From Roseicyclus sp. (lineage in GTDB: Bacteria > Pseudomonadota > Alphaproteobacteria > Rhodobacterales > Rhodobacteraceae): a DNA stretch of 64,000 nt. The notes below the pieces were generated by a model that ran no database searches, was not told where the DNA came from, and was given only the letters and a program-made list of their open reading frames with translations. Of this stretch, positions 49,016 to 57,350 are shown piece by piece. Position 1 is the first letter of the stretch; each line of letters begins with the position of its first letter. The position numbers and the translations under genes were made by a program. The DNA is taken from assembly GCF_018402035.1 (NCBI RefSeq), contig NZ_JAGYJN010000003.1:292316-356315 (forward strand), in the 5' to 3' direction.

Positions 49016-49116
49016 CATCCGCGCCATATACGCCGGGTGCGCAAACATGGAAATCCCCCGCCCCGGTTTTTGGCTTGACGAGTCTTCGGCCCGTCCGTAG
49101 GTAGGCGCCCCTGAGT

Positions 49117-49192
49117 GGGCCCGTAGCTCAGTTGGTAGAGCAGTTGACTTTTAATCAATTGGTCACAGGTTCGAATCCTGTCGGGCTCACCA
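49117..49192 (+). tRNA. tRNA-Lys (anticodon TTT), CCA encoded
   Basis: A 76-nt tRNA. The acceptor stem GGGCCCG pairs with CGGGCTC (one G-U). The D-arm reads GCTCAGTTGGTAGAGC, the anticodon loop CTTTTAA has anticodon TTT, and the T-arm is ACAGGTTCGAATCCTGT. The encoded CCA ends at 49192. Base composition changes directly behind it, which makes its 3' end the likely attachment site of the accessory region. Confidence 0.97.
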
Positions 49193-49278
49193 GTTTTCCC
49201 ATATTTTTCAAGGCCTTATGATGCACGACCTTGCTGGTTTGTGCATAACGAAAAGTTATAAACAGTTATAAACTTGGA

Positions 49279-50673
49279 TCACTGTGAATCGGCGAAGGAT
49301 CGACCCAAGAACTGGGAGGTCACGTAGATGCGGCGCTCCCCAAAAAGTCCCTTTTTCAGTTCTGGATCGATTGAACTGTAGCCGTACATAGCACCAGCGA
49401 TCTGTCCTGTGATGGCGCCTGTGGTATCAGCGTCATCGCCCAGGTTCACAGCAAGCAGAACTGCGTTCTCGAACGAATTCGTGTTTTCGATGCACCAAAG
49501 GGCGGCTCGCAGGCTGTCGAGCACATATCCACCTGATGGGATGAGAGCATCATCAACTCCTGCTAGGGGTGCTGCGACTGCTGACATTAACGTATCACTC
49601 CAGCCGAGCGCTAAGCTGTCTTCTTTGGCCGACCCGTAAGCCGCTCCACGTAAAATCTTGTAGATCAGTGCAGCCGTAAACCTACAGCACTCTTCAGCTA
49701 TGGGGGAAGCATGGGTTGTGTGAGACTGCTCAACGGCAAAATCTATCGCTGTTTCGAGATGATGTGATGCAAAACACACTGCAGGTGAGAGGCGCATGAG
49801 CGAACCGTTACCGTCATTTTTCGCCCCGAAAGGTTCAGCCATTAAGCGCCCCGTGCGCCGATAGTCGCCCAGGGCTCGAAGGGTGTTTTGCCCTATTCCT
49901 ACTGTGACGCCTGTGCTTGTATTGTCACCATGCTCAGCCCAGTTGCAAAAACGCTGAAGTAGATCGGCAGGGTCGAAGCCGCCATTTGCAATAAGGCTAT
50001 CTGCCAAACAAAGTGCCATTGCTGTGTCATCAGTCCATGCTCCGGCTGGAAGGTTGAACCGACCTCCCGCCTGGTAGCCCTGCACGAAGGGAAACTGGCC
50101 CCTTGGTGTAAACTCTACTGGCGCACCCAACGCATCGCCAACCGCAAGCCCCACAACACTTCCCGCTATTCGATCATGCAGAGAGCTTGACTGCGCCTCC
50201 CAGAACAATCTTGGGCGTGTCATCTGCTCGTAGCTGTCACCAGCCAAGTTGATCACCTGCTCATGGAACCACTGAGCAAGATCCCAACTGTGCAAGATCC
50301 TAAGGCTGTTCATGACCCTCGTGATGCGCAGGTGGTTGTGGTTGTAAGACGACCGCCAATGGTTGTTGTCCCTCAAAAACTGCAGGAACCTGACCGTCAT
50401 CCGTTCCAGGAAATCAATACTTTCTCCATCTTCGGCCAGCCAAATTGCTGTTCCGAGATCGAGAAGGGGGGCGCTGAAGTTGTTGTATGATTTCTCAGGG
50501 GTGGGAAAAGCCCATTGGATGAACCCATGATGTCGCTCAAAGTCAGCGTCGGTCAGGGTCAACAGATCGGCCCGACGATGCCCACTGGCCAACAGCATGC
50601 GTCCCTGATGGAAGTCCATCAACTTAATGGCCGGTTTGTGCGGCCACCTTGGTTCGTCATGTGAGACCGTCAT
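49279..50673 (-). CDS. ADP-ribosylglycohydrolase with OGFr-like N-terminal domain
   Basis: A 464-residue fusion. About residues 15-150 resemble the N-terminal conserved domain of opioid growth factor receptors (HHGFIQWAFPTPEKS, RMTVRFLQFLRDNNHWRSSYNHNHLRITRVMNSLRIL). Residues 165-460 form an ADP-ribosylglycohydrolase domain with GSVVGLAVGDALGAPVEF, WTDDTAMALCLADSL, GNGSLMR and the magnesium-site motif NLGDDADTTGAITGQIAGAMYG. The second half removes ADP-ribose from proteins or nucleic acids. It is the first gene behind tRNA-Lys, with intermediate GC. Substrate unknown. Confidence 0.88.
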   Translation of the reverse strand: MTVSHDEPRWPHKPAIKLMDFHQGRMLLASGHRRADLLTLTDADFERHHGFIQWAFPTPEKSYNNFSAPLLDLGTAIWLAEDGESIDFLERMTVRFLQFLRDNNHWRSSYNHNHLRITRVMNSLRILHSWDLAQWFHEQVINLAGDSYEQMTRPRLFWEAQSSSLHDRIAGSVVGLAVGDALGAPVEFTPRGQFPFVQGYQAGGRFNLPAGAWTDDTAMALCLADSLIANGGFDPADLLQRFCNWAEHGDNTSTGVTVGIGQNTLRALGDYRRTGRLMAEPFGAKNDGNGSLMRLSPAVCFASHHLETAIDFAVEQSHTTHASPIAEECCRFTAALIYKILRGAAYGSAKEDSLALGWSDTLMSAVAAPLAGVDDALIPSGGYVLDSLRAALWCIENTNSFENAVLLAVNLGDDADTTGAITGQIAGAMYGYSSIDPELKKGLFGERRIYVTSQFLGRSFADSQ

Positions 50674-50834
50674 GGGGGCTCCAGTTCGTTAGCTTCTCAA
50701 GTTACCACCTTAACGCAACAATGAAAAACCTGTTTAGAAAGCCATGATCACACCCAGTGCTTCCGCAAGAAACATGTTGGATGCTCACAAGAGAAATGAA
50801 ATTTCCAACGCAACGAGCAACATTGTGAGAAAAA

Positions 50835-51416
50835 ATGCATACCTTTTATCCATATTCATACAAAAAAAGAAATAGAGATTTAACAGAAAAACATCTTGCC
50901 GCTGCAGCATGCTTGGGCGCTACAAACGCCGAGCGCAGGAGTGCAGTATTTAAATTGCAAGAACTTGCAGAACAAGGTCGACATGATGCATGGATAGTTA
51001 TTCACGAAATACTACACATCCACTGCATAGAAAATAGCAAGGCTTCAACAGTTTCGGATGAGTTCTATTCGGTATCCGTACTCAGCATCTTTCAAGGTCT
51101 GCACAAATCTGCAAAAAGCGGGAATACACAAGCACAGGGCTGGCTTGGCATACAGTACAGAAGTGGGATATACGGCATTGCAAATAATGCCGCCGCCGAA
51201 AAATGGCTTCGCACTGCGGCTCTCAATGGTTGCTTGGCCTCGCAGTATAATCTTGCAGCTTTTCTAATGACACATCCAAAAAGCGACCGAGCCAAGACTG
51301 AAGCAACAGTAATTTATCTCTCCCTTCTGAATCTTTTCAAAAAGAAAAGATCTATGCGTCCTATCTTTGAGCCACAACATCTAAAAGAACTTGAAAGATT
51401 AATAAAAAATTATTAA
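50835..51416 (+). CDS. Sel1-like repeat protein
   Basis: A 193-residue, AT-rich gene product with two visible Sel1-type helical repeats: LAEQGRHDAWIVIHEILHI and KSAKSGNTQAQGWLGIQYRSGIYGIANNAAAEKWLRTAALNGCLASQYNLAAFLM. Sel1 repeats mediate protein-protein contacts. No signal peptide is evident. A second Sel1 protein is encoded nearby (52058-52942), separated by an IalB-like gene. Function unknown. Confidence 0.75.
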   Translation: MHTFYPYSYKKRNRDLTEKHLAAAACLGATNAERRSAVFKLQELAEQGRHDAWIVIHEILHIHCIENSKASTVSDEFYSVSVLSIFQGLHKSAKSGNTQAQGWLGIQYRSGIYGIANNAAAEKWLRTAALNGCLASQYNLAAFLMTHPKSDRAKTEATVIYLSLLNLFKKKRSMRPIFEPQHLKELERLIKNY

Positions 51417-51417
51417 G

Positions 51418-51996
51418 TCATCCTTGATTTGATCTATAAAATTCATCCGTAATGATAATTGGATTGAATTCACATGTTTTCGCTAAATGATTATAGGATT
51501 CTCGAAAGCCTAAAAGTGAAAACCAGAAAAATACTTCGTTATTATCGTTTGCCACTAACTCGAGCTTCTCGCCCCTAAGGATTTGAAGTAGAAAATCAAT
51601 TTCAGAATCTGTAGGAAAATAATTTTCATCCTCATAGAATAGCGTTAAAGTGTTGTTGTTACTCCGAGCGTATGCAGGTTCTCCACAGCAACTTCCAACA
51701 TTAAATGAAATCTCAGGAATTTGAACACCATAGAAGAACGTCACAAACATCAAATGCTGTTCCGAACTGGTATCAACCCCTGGTTCTTGAAAAGCTTCAG
51801 AAGCAGCCCAGCAAGCCACCTCATCCTCAAACACTGACCAGTCCTCGAAGGAAGTTGTAGCTATAGCATCTTGGGATACAGATGGTTGGGTAGAGCAGAG
51901 CGTTATGACGCAACCAATAACTGAAGACATACGCAAACTTTGGGTAAATAATGCATTTTTTGTGACATGAAGATACGAAGTGATTTTGCTAATCAT
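51418..51996 (-). CDS. IalB-like (COG5342) exported protein, divergent
   Basis: A 192-residue protein with a probable signal/anchor (LRMSSVIGCVITLCSTQPSVSQ around residues 21-42). The pattern FEDWSVFEDEVACWAAS, LMFVTFFYGVQIPEISFNVG and FFWFSLLGFRESYNHLAKTC resembles invasion-associated locus B family proteins of Rhodobacteraceae, although it is AT-rich and divergent. GGGGGA lies before the ATG at 51996. It converges with the preceding Sel1 gene, the two stops being 1 nt apart. Role unknown. Confidence 0.55.
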   Translation of the reverse strand: MISKITSYLHVTKNALFTQSLRMSSVIGCVITLCSTQPSVSQDAIATTSFEDWSVFEDEVACWAASEAFQEPGVDTSSEQHLMFVTFFYGVQIPEISFNVGSCCGEPAYARSNNNTLTLFYEDENYFPTDSEIDFLLQILRGEKLELVANDNNEVFFWFSLLGFRESYNHLAKTCEFNPIIITDEFYRSNQG

Positions 51997-52057
51997 CTAT
52001 TCCCCCAAACTTTATGCTTGCCAATAATTATTAGAACACCTCAGCAGCTGAAAAGCG

Positions 52058-52942
52058 CTAGTATCTTAGGCCAGAGGTGCTAAGCGCCTTGACAGCGTTT
52101 CTTGCTTCAACATGGCCCTGCTGAGCTGCTTTATTCAGCCAATTCGAGGCCTTTCTCAGATTCCGAAAGGTTGAATAGGTGTAGTATAAACTTCCAGCCT
52201 TGTACTGTGCCACTATATCACCATTTCTAGCTGCACATTCAATCTCCCTGAACTGCAAAGCTTTTGGCTTTGAGCTATTGCTTAGATCTGAATTCAGCGT
52301 CGCTGAAAACTTCTCGCAACCATTAAAGAATTTCTGTGCTCGAACCTCTGCGTCTGTTGACGGATCTATTTCCCCAGTCGCCTCGTTTAGCGACATAGTG
52401 GCATTTATGAATCCTTCATCACCATTAAGAAAGGCTACCGCAAGCCAGAAGTTAGCTTCTTCCAAATGGTTATGGCCAAGAAAGCCCACTGCGATCAATT
52501 TCCCTAAATCGGCTTGTGCTTTTACGCAATTCTGCAATGCGGCTATCCTAAACCAATGTGCCGCCGCATGAAAATTTTTAGGTCCATAAGTGCCTATAAC
52601 GTAATCGCATCCTAAGATATATTGTGCGCATGCTTCACCTTGCTCTGCGGCTGCGGTGTACCAATGTAGTGATTTGGTTAAATTCTTTTTAACAAGGTCC
52701 CCACGTCCGTATAATGATGCTAGATAATGTTGAGCGCTAGCATTACCATTCTCTGCCGCAATTAAATACCATTTTAAGCTCTCGTCCTTATTTTCGTCGG
52801 TGCCCAATCCAAATTCATACATAAACCCTAACTGCTGTTGGAGGATATCATCACCAGCTTCCGCACCTAATTTGCAGATCTCAAATGCGCAAAATACGTC
52901 GCCTTCATTCATTTTCTTGTGGAATTCTTGCTCGAAACTCAT
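52058..52942 (-). CDS. Sel1-repeat protein
   Basis: A 294-residue protein with at least five Sel1/TPR-like repeats: GDDILQQQLGFMYEFGLGTDENKDESLKWYLIAAENGNASAQHYLASLYGRG, then AAEQGEACAQYILGCDY, AALQNCVKAQADLGKLIAVG, and a final AARNGDIVAQYKAGSLYY ... WLNKAAQQGHVEARNAVKAL. Such proteins scaffold complexes or regulate envelope functions. No signal peptide is seen. It is AT-rich, unlike the backbone, and runs opposite to the other Sel1 gene. Confidence 0.85.
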   Translation of the reverse strand: MSFEQEFHKKMNEGDVFCAFEICKLGAEAGDDILQQQLGFMYEFGLGTDENKDESLKWYLIAAENGNASAQHYLASLYGRGDLVKKNLTKSLHWYTAAAEQGEACAQYILGCDYVIGTYGPKNFHAAAHWFRIAALQNCVKAQADLGKLIAVGFLGHNHLEEANFWLAVAFLNGDEGFINATMSLNEATGEIDPSTDAEVRAQKFFNGCEKFSATLNSDLSNSSKPKALQFREIECAARNGDIVAQYKAGSLYYTYSTFRNLRKASNWLNKAAQQGHVEARNAVKALSTSGLRY

Positions 52943-53036
52943 TCTTTCAGAAGCTTTCTAGATCGGTTTTGCCCTATATGGAAAATAATACTCGATGAAC
53001 CGCTCCGAATAGTACGATACAAATCCAATGGTTTCG

Positions 53037-53636
53037 TCATTCAAGCTTTTTCAAGCTTGGCACTGGTGCTCTATAGCTACTTTGTGGCCACTCTTGGATC
53101 TGATCGCCTTCGAGAAAAATAGTTTGTTGAAAGCTATCATAAACCATGTGGTGGTTCTTTACATCCTCTAGAATGTAATCACCCCACATTTTTTGGTGTG
53201 GATTTATTGTATTTAACATTCTATAACCTCGGAGTAATCTCTCTTGATAAATTTGAAAGTCATCTGAGTAAGGATTTCTTCCATCAAGATGAGCCGTACT
53301 TTTGTGCCAGTCATAATCTTTGGCAAACATAAGGTACTCAATTACTTCCTTAAGCAGACCAGCGCTATCAATAATTCTAATTTGATTTTGAAAAACCTTG
53401 TTCTTTAAAAAGTCAGGATTATCCCATCCAGCGAGGATCATGGGCAAAGGCAGTTTTTCATACTGAACTTTCTCGCCTTGGTGCCGCTTTGTTGCCTGCT
53501 CCTCTATAAGAAGTTCTTCAAAGTATTGATAAAACTTGTTCCATGCTGGCGGCTTGAGGCATACCTTTTTGCCGCTGACAATGTCATACAGCAGTGCCCT
53601 TTGGCGGTCTGTCATGCTTGGTCTAAAAGGAGTCAT
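53037..53636 (-). CDS. Hypothetical protein
   Basis: A 199-residue soluble protein I do not recognise. It begins MTPFRPSMTDRQRALLYDIVSGKKVCLKPPAWNKFYQYFEELLIEEQ and contains PMILAGWDNPDFLKNKVFQNQIRIIDSAGLL and GYRMLNTINPHQKMWGDYILEDVKNHHMVYDSF. No signal or membrane segment. AT-rich; same strand as its neighbours on both sides, with about 100 nt gaps. The WDNPDFLKNK and DWHK segments are conserved-looking but not assignable. Confidence 0.55.
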   Translation of the reverse strand: MTPFRPSMTDRQRALLYDIVSGKKVCLKPPAWNKFYQYFEELLIEEQATKRHQGEKVQYEKLPLPMILAGWDNPDFLKNKVFQNQIRIIDSAGLLKEVIEYLMFAKDYDWHKSTAHLDGRNPYSDDFQIYQERLLRGYRMLNTINPHQKMWGDYILEDVKNHHMVYDSFQQTIFLEGDQIQEWPQSSYRAPVPSLKKLE

Positions 53637-53729
53637 TTTATATCGTCAAAATACACATAACCGCAATGAAGATTTTGCATCTCCTCATAATTAGATATTT
53701 TTAGTTCTCGGCGATGTGTATTTTCCACG

Positions 53730-54530
53730 TTAGGGCCTTTCTGTTAAGCCTTTAACTAATGAGTAATTTGCCGTTAGAGCTTTTGGGAAATTATAGCACG
53801 CTTCGTCAATGAGAGTCTCTTGGTTGTTCGCAATCCCACTTATAAACATCTCGATAATATCCTTTCTAACTTTCGTCTCTGAAAAATTATACTTTCCTGC
53901 CAATTCAGATATCCCTTCTTGAGATGTTGCAAATAACAAAAAGGCTTCAACCCCCAATTTTTTCACATGTTGATTTATCATGTATTCAAATCGTCTTACG
54001 TCATCTTCTTTTGGAAAGACTCCAGAGGCCTCACCAATAGTTAAGGTTAAAATCTCAAACTTAAGTATCTCGTAAAAATACTTTACCTTAAAGTGCGCTC
54101 GGGAAGTTTCGCACAACTTTTGCTGGGAAATTTTTCGATCTATGTGCAATTTTGCCAACGGCATAAAGAAACTATCACCATGCTCAGTGAGGGTCGCTAT
54201 ATATGCGATTAACATGTTATCATCGCAATCATAGGAAAAGAATTTTAGTGCACATGCTTCCGCTTTGATTTCGAATGCAATTGAAAGGAGCTTGCGTCCC
54301 TGATTTGCTCGACTTGACTGGTGAAATTTTCCTTCAATTGCCTTTTCTAAGTCGCTTGTGACCAAGCCCGGAAGGTCGACATCTGGAAACAATACAGTGT
54401 AAAATGGCTTTTTCTTCTCGACATTTGATATTACACTTGTCGCAACATTTCGTATTTCAGCTATGAACTTCAAGTACGGCAACGGCCGATTCATAAGTTT
54501 GTTTAGGATATCCCCGAGAGTTACCCGCAT
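53730..54530 (-). CDS. Hypothetical protein
   Basis: A 266-residue soluble protein not recognised. It starts MRVTLGDILNKLMNRPLPYLKFIAEIRNVATSVIS and has a helical C-terminal part with ELAGKYNFSETKVRKDIIEMFISGI, reminiscent of a helix-turn-helix but too weak to call. No signal peptide or membrane segment. Strongly AT-rich composition compared with the backbone. Possible cargo gene. Confidence 0.5.
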   Translation of the reverse strand: MRVTLGDILNKLMNRPLPYLKFIAEIRNVATSVISNVEKKKPFYTVLFPDVDLPGLVTSDLEKAIEGKFHQSSRANQGRKLLSIAFEIKAEACALKFFSYDCDDNMLIAYIATLTEHGDSFFMPLAKLHIDRKISQQKLCETSRAHFKVKYFYEILKFEILTLTIGEASGVFPKEDDVRRFEYMINQHVKKLGVEAFLLFATSQEGISELAGKYNFSETKVRKDIIEMFISGIANNQETLIDEACYNFPKALTANYSLVKGLTERP

Positions 54531-54722
54531 TTTTGTCTTTCAAAATCCAACAGTTTGCAGTGGTCGACTCACCATTGCGTTTGGATAGTATTGTATTCTG
54601 AACAATGTGTCGATTGTTGTTGCCAACAAAGGATCAGTTAATGATTTGAACGCATAACGCTAGACGGCTATTCATGTAAGCCTACGCCAAGACTATAGCC
54701 AACCAGAGGGCTCAAATCCAGC

Positions 54723-55262
54723 ATGTCAGACGAGATCGACCTTGAGGGCCTAGACACCTACCTGATGTCAGATGACAGCCCTGAAAATTGCATGATGCTG
54801 TCTGATCTGGATGGCTTCCTACATGGGATTGTCTGTTCCCCAGTGGAAATCCCCAAACAGGAGTGGCTACGCAAGGCGATGGGTGGTCCCTTTAATAAGG
54901 TTCCCCCTGCGATCCTTGAGACCATCACTGACATCTATGACAACATCGTCGATGGCTTGGCCCTAGAGGAGCCTGAGGTTGAACCGATCTTCTGGGAAGC
55001 CAAGGAAGGCCATGTGATTGCTATGGACTGGTGTGAAGGGTTCATGGATGCAGTGGCACTCAGGCCCAAGGAGTGGCTGAGGCTGACTGAGAGTGGCACC
55101 TCAGGCCATCTGATGACCCCAATCCTTTGCCACCTGATTGATGAGAACGGGAACTCTGTGATGGGTATCAGGAGGGAAGACCTGTTTGATGCTTTGGGTC
55201 AGGCTGCTGAGGATATTCCCACCGCTGTGGTTGGGATACATCAGTTCTGGAAATTGCCCTAA
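54723..55262 (+). CDS. UPF0149 (YecA/YgfB) family protein
   Basis: A 179-residue protein resembling UPF0149. Conserved stretches are LSDLDGFLHGIVCSPVEIPKQEWLRKAMGG and VIAMDWCEGFMDAVALRPKEWLRL, with LCHLIDENG and VVGIHQFWK following. The C-terminal SEC-C-type zinc motif found in some YecA proteins is absent. Function in the family is unclear. GC content is higher than that of its neighbours, suggesting a separate origin inside the region. Confidence 0.75.
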   Translation: MSDEIDLEGLDTYLMSDDSPENCMMLSDLDGFLHGIVCSPVEIPKQEWLRKAMGGPFNKVPPAILETITDIYDNIVDGLALEEPEVEPIFWEAKEGHVIAMDWCEGFMDAVALRPKEWLRLTESGTSGHLMTPILCHLIDENGNSVMGIRREDLFDALGQAAEDIPTAVVGIHQFWKLP

Positions 55263-55374
55263 CCGACAGTAGGAAGACCGTCTGAGCCATAACGTCCTGC
55301 GCCCAAGAATTGCCTTGAAAAAGATCAAGGACCGCCACAATCTCAGTGTAGTCTACAAGCGGGGATAAGAGGGT

Positions 55375-55764
55375 ATGAAAAACTTCCTCACAACTGCAAT
55401 GATAACCGCTGCGCTCGCCTCGCCATTAAAAGGGGAGGAAGAAGATCTTGTAACTGTTGAGCAGTTTTTTAACACATGCGCAATTATAAATACTGATCTT
55501 ACCGAAGTGAGTGACTTTGATTTTGGCATGTGCATTGGAATTGTTAAAGCGATCGACCAAATAGGATTAATGAATTGCAATAGTAAGAGGAATTACGGAC
55601 ACGAAATTCCCATCTATTTAACTGCTGATACCGATAAGGTATCGTATGGCGCATTACTGCAAGCTATGACGAATTGGGCTGCCGAAAAGCCAGAGCTATG
55701 GGGCCAAGAAGTTGCTTACCTTATTCTTGCTGTGGCTGAAAAATTTCCATGCGATATCGATTGA
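55375..55764 (+). CDS. Rap1a/Tai-like exported immunity-type protein
   Basis: A 129-residue protein with a short N-terminal signal (MKNFLTTAMITAALASPLKG). The mature part shows the cysteine pattern of the Rap1a/Tai family: FFNTCAI, FDFGMCIGIVKAID, MNC and FPCDID, with ALLQAMTNWAAEKPELWGQEVAYLILAVAEKFPC as the closing helix. Family members neutralise T6SS amidase effectors (Tae4/Ssp) in the periplasm. No effector or T6SS gene is visible nearby, so a role in protection against foreign attack is inference. Confidence 0.6.
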   Translation: MKNFLTTAMITAALASPLKGEEEDLVTVEQFFNTCAIINTDLTEVSDFDFGMCIGIVKAIDQIGLMNCNSKRNYGHEIPIYLTADTDKVSYGALLQAMTNWAAEKPELWGQEVAYLILAVAEKFPCDID

Positions 55765-55804
55765 AATCGTGAAACACTTCCCATCACAATCAAACCGCTA
55801 ATTC

Positions 55805-56029
55805 CTATTCATCATCTTTTCTAAAAGCTTTATCAAACGAGTTAGCTGGCGGCTTATGGTCTTCTTTGTGGGGCGTCATGACCATGATAGCCCATGAAAT
55901 AAGGAAGCCGAATGGAATAATCCAACCCAATGCAACAGCAATCACATACCAAAAAAAGAGATGCGCAATTTTTCTGGAATTCAGAAAGAGTAATGCAGCC
56001 AATGTGCAAGTAGCCAAACTGAATATCAT
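55805..56029 (-). CDS. Small membrane protein
   Basis: A 74-residue protein with two hydrophobic segments (MIFSLATCTLAALLFLNS and LFFWYVIAVALGWIIPFGFLISWAIMVM) and a charged C-terminal tail (TPHKEDHKPPANSFDKAFRKDDE). Overall plan resembles superinfection-immunity-type small proteins, but identity is too weak to call. It converges on the Rap1a-like gene, 40 nt apart. Confidence 0.5.
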   Translation of the reverse strand: MIFSLATCTLAALLFLNSRKIAHLFFWYVIAVALGWIIPFGFLISWAIMVMTPHKEDHKPPANSFDKAFRKDDE

Positions 56030-56092
56030 TCAAACCTCATAATTTAAAGCCGCAAACTGTGAAATTTGTTGCCTCAATATAATTGGCTTTCC

Positions 56093-56881
56093 TCACGGAT
56101 ACAGCTTTTCTTTAATAATTGAAATCACGACATAAGCAGATAATGAGTAAATGAGCATAACGAAAAATTCAGCAGCCACTAAGCTTTCATAGGTCAAATT
56201 TAAGGCGGAAGCTTTCTCTATAGTTCGATCAGCGTGCTGTATGTAGCTATCATCACATTCGACATAGCCATCGTAATCAGTTCTACACCCATCATCCATT
56301 CGATACCAAAAATAGAATGCGATAAAATGCTGGACTGCCATTATTCCCAGTAGAGCAGATGTCACGTGTTGGTATGGCTTTACTGCAGTTTTGGACGCAA
56401 CATAGTATATTATCAATGCATATATCCCAAACTCCCACCAGTTAGGGTTACTAATTTTTTGATTAAGCGCCAACAATAAACCTCCACCTTTAGGATACCA
56501 GATCATAGATATTATCATAAAGTATATGAAAATCAATGGCGATATTTTTGCGAAGGTAATTGATAGGTCATTATCGACCGTGAGAGATTTCCCCAGTTTG
56601 TCGAACTCTTGGGTGCCAATAATGAAAGGCATGATAAATATACCAGTCAGAAAGGCCAACAAAACCATCTGTAACGGAAGAGATAAACTAGAGTGTTCGA
56701 CCAAGAGAGGACTTGGAAGTACAAAAATATTTAGCATACACCAAACTACGCAGAGCGTCGCTAAACTGTATTTTTTCATATTTACCATTGAGCTAATCTG
56801 CCCTAACAATGTCTGTGTTTCACCTAGTGAGTAATATCCAGTTCTTGTCAGCAGCCATTTGCCAGCCTGTCCCTTAGCCAT
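56093..56881 (-). CDS. Multi-pass membrane protein, unknown
   Basis: A 262-residue protein (about 230 if started at the ATG at 56788) with about six to seven hydrophobic segments, for example LATLCVVWCMLNIFVLP, LQMVLLAFLTGIFIMPFII and EFFVMLIYSLSAYVVISII. A short soluble loop carries DDGCRTDYDGYVECDDSYIQHADRTIEK. I do not recognise a family. AT-rich. The N-terminal 31 residues may not be translated, since MVNMKKYSLATL looks like a more natural start. Confidence 0.5.
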   Translation of the reverse strand: MAKGQAGKWLLTRTGYYSLGETQTLLGQISSMVNMKKYSLATLCVVWCMLNIFVLPSPLLVEHSSLSLPLQMVLLAFLTGIFIMPFIIGTQEFDKLGKSLTVDNDLSITFAKISPLIFIYFMIISMIWYPKGGGLLLALNQKISNPNWWEFGIYALIIYYVASKTAVKPYQHVTSALLGIMAVQHFIAFYFWYRMDDGCRTDYDGYVECDDSYIQHADRTIEKASALNLTYESLVAAEFFVMLIYSLSAYVVISIIKEKLYP

Positions 56882-57024
56882 GACTGATTTTGTATCATAA
56901 AATTTACCATATTACACGTCCAAAGTACGCTTAAAAGTAAAAGTTTTTTTATTGGTGCCGACGATAAACTTTTACGGCCCCCAATGCACCTACTACATTT
57001 ACATTTCCACTCAATCCCACAAGA

Positions 57025-57081
57025 GGTGCTGCTCCCATCCGTTACCTGATCTTCAAGTTTCACACCGAGTATAGGCATTAC
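57025..57081 (+). pseudogene. Decayed copy of the exonuclease-like fragment at 61946
   Basis: Reading + strand from 57025 gives GAAPIRYLIFKFHTEYRHY, which aligns codon by codon with RADPSRYPVIGFDTEYQQL at 61946-62077 (about two thirds of bases identical by my count). The key Asp of the GFDTEY motif is lost here. No start codon or further coding potential is evident. Confidence 0.4.
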
Positions 57082-57099
57082 CTCGACAACCTTTGCTCA

Positions 57100-57333
57100 C
57101 TAAACCAGATCAACAATCTTCTTCCTCGCTTCGCTGTCCCCGTCAATGTATCGCTGGGTGACCGCCAACGACGAGTGACCCGCCAGCATCTGAACGTTAC
57201 GAAGCGAACAACCTACCGTGCTGTTCTTTCGGACAGCATTTGTGATGAACTCCCGGCGTCCGCTGTGCGATAAACAGCCAAGTAGCCCCGGATCAGCATA
57301 GCTGTATTCTTCCTTTGTTCTCGATGGCTGCAC
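57100..57333 (-). pseudogene. C-terminal remnant of a tyrosine recombinase
   Basis: A 77-residue open frame containing the C-terminal catalytic half of a phage-type integrase: SHSGRREFITNAVRK (His-x-x-Arg box), LAGHSSLAVTQRYIDGD (His and nucleophile Tyr) and a KKIVDLV tail. The N-terminal arginine box and core-binding domain are absent, so the gene is broken. It resembles the intact recombinase at 58247 in its last third but is not identical. Confidence 0.8.
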
Positions 57334-57350
57334 ATCATCCGTGATGCATC

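Noticed and set aside
56848..57078. 76-residue minus-strand frame with several cysteines
   Set aside because: Overlaps a better gene end and a decayed fragment; the cysteines follow no known zinc pattern.
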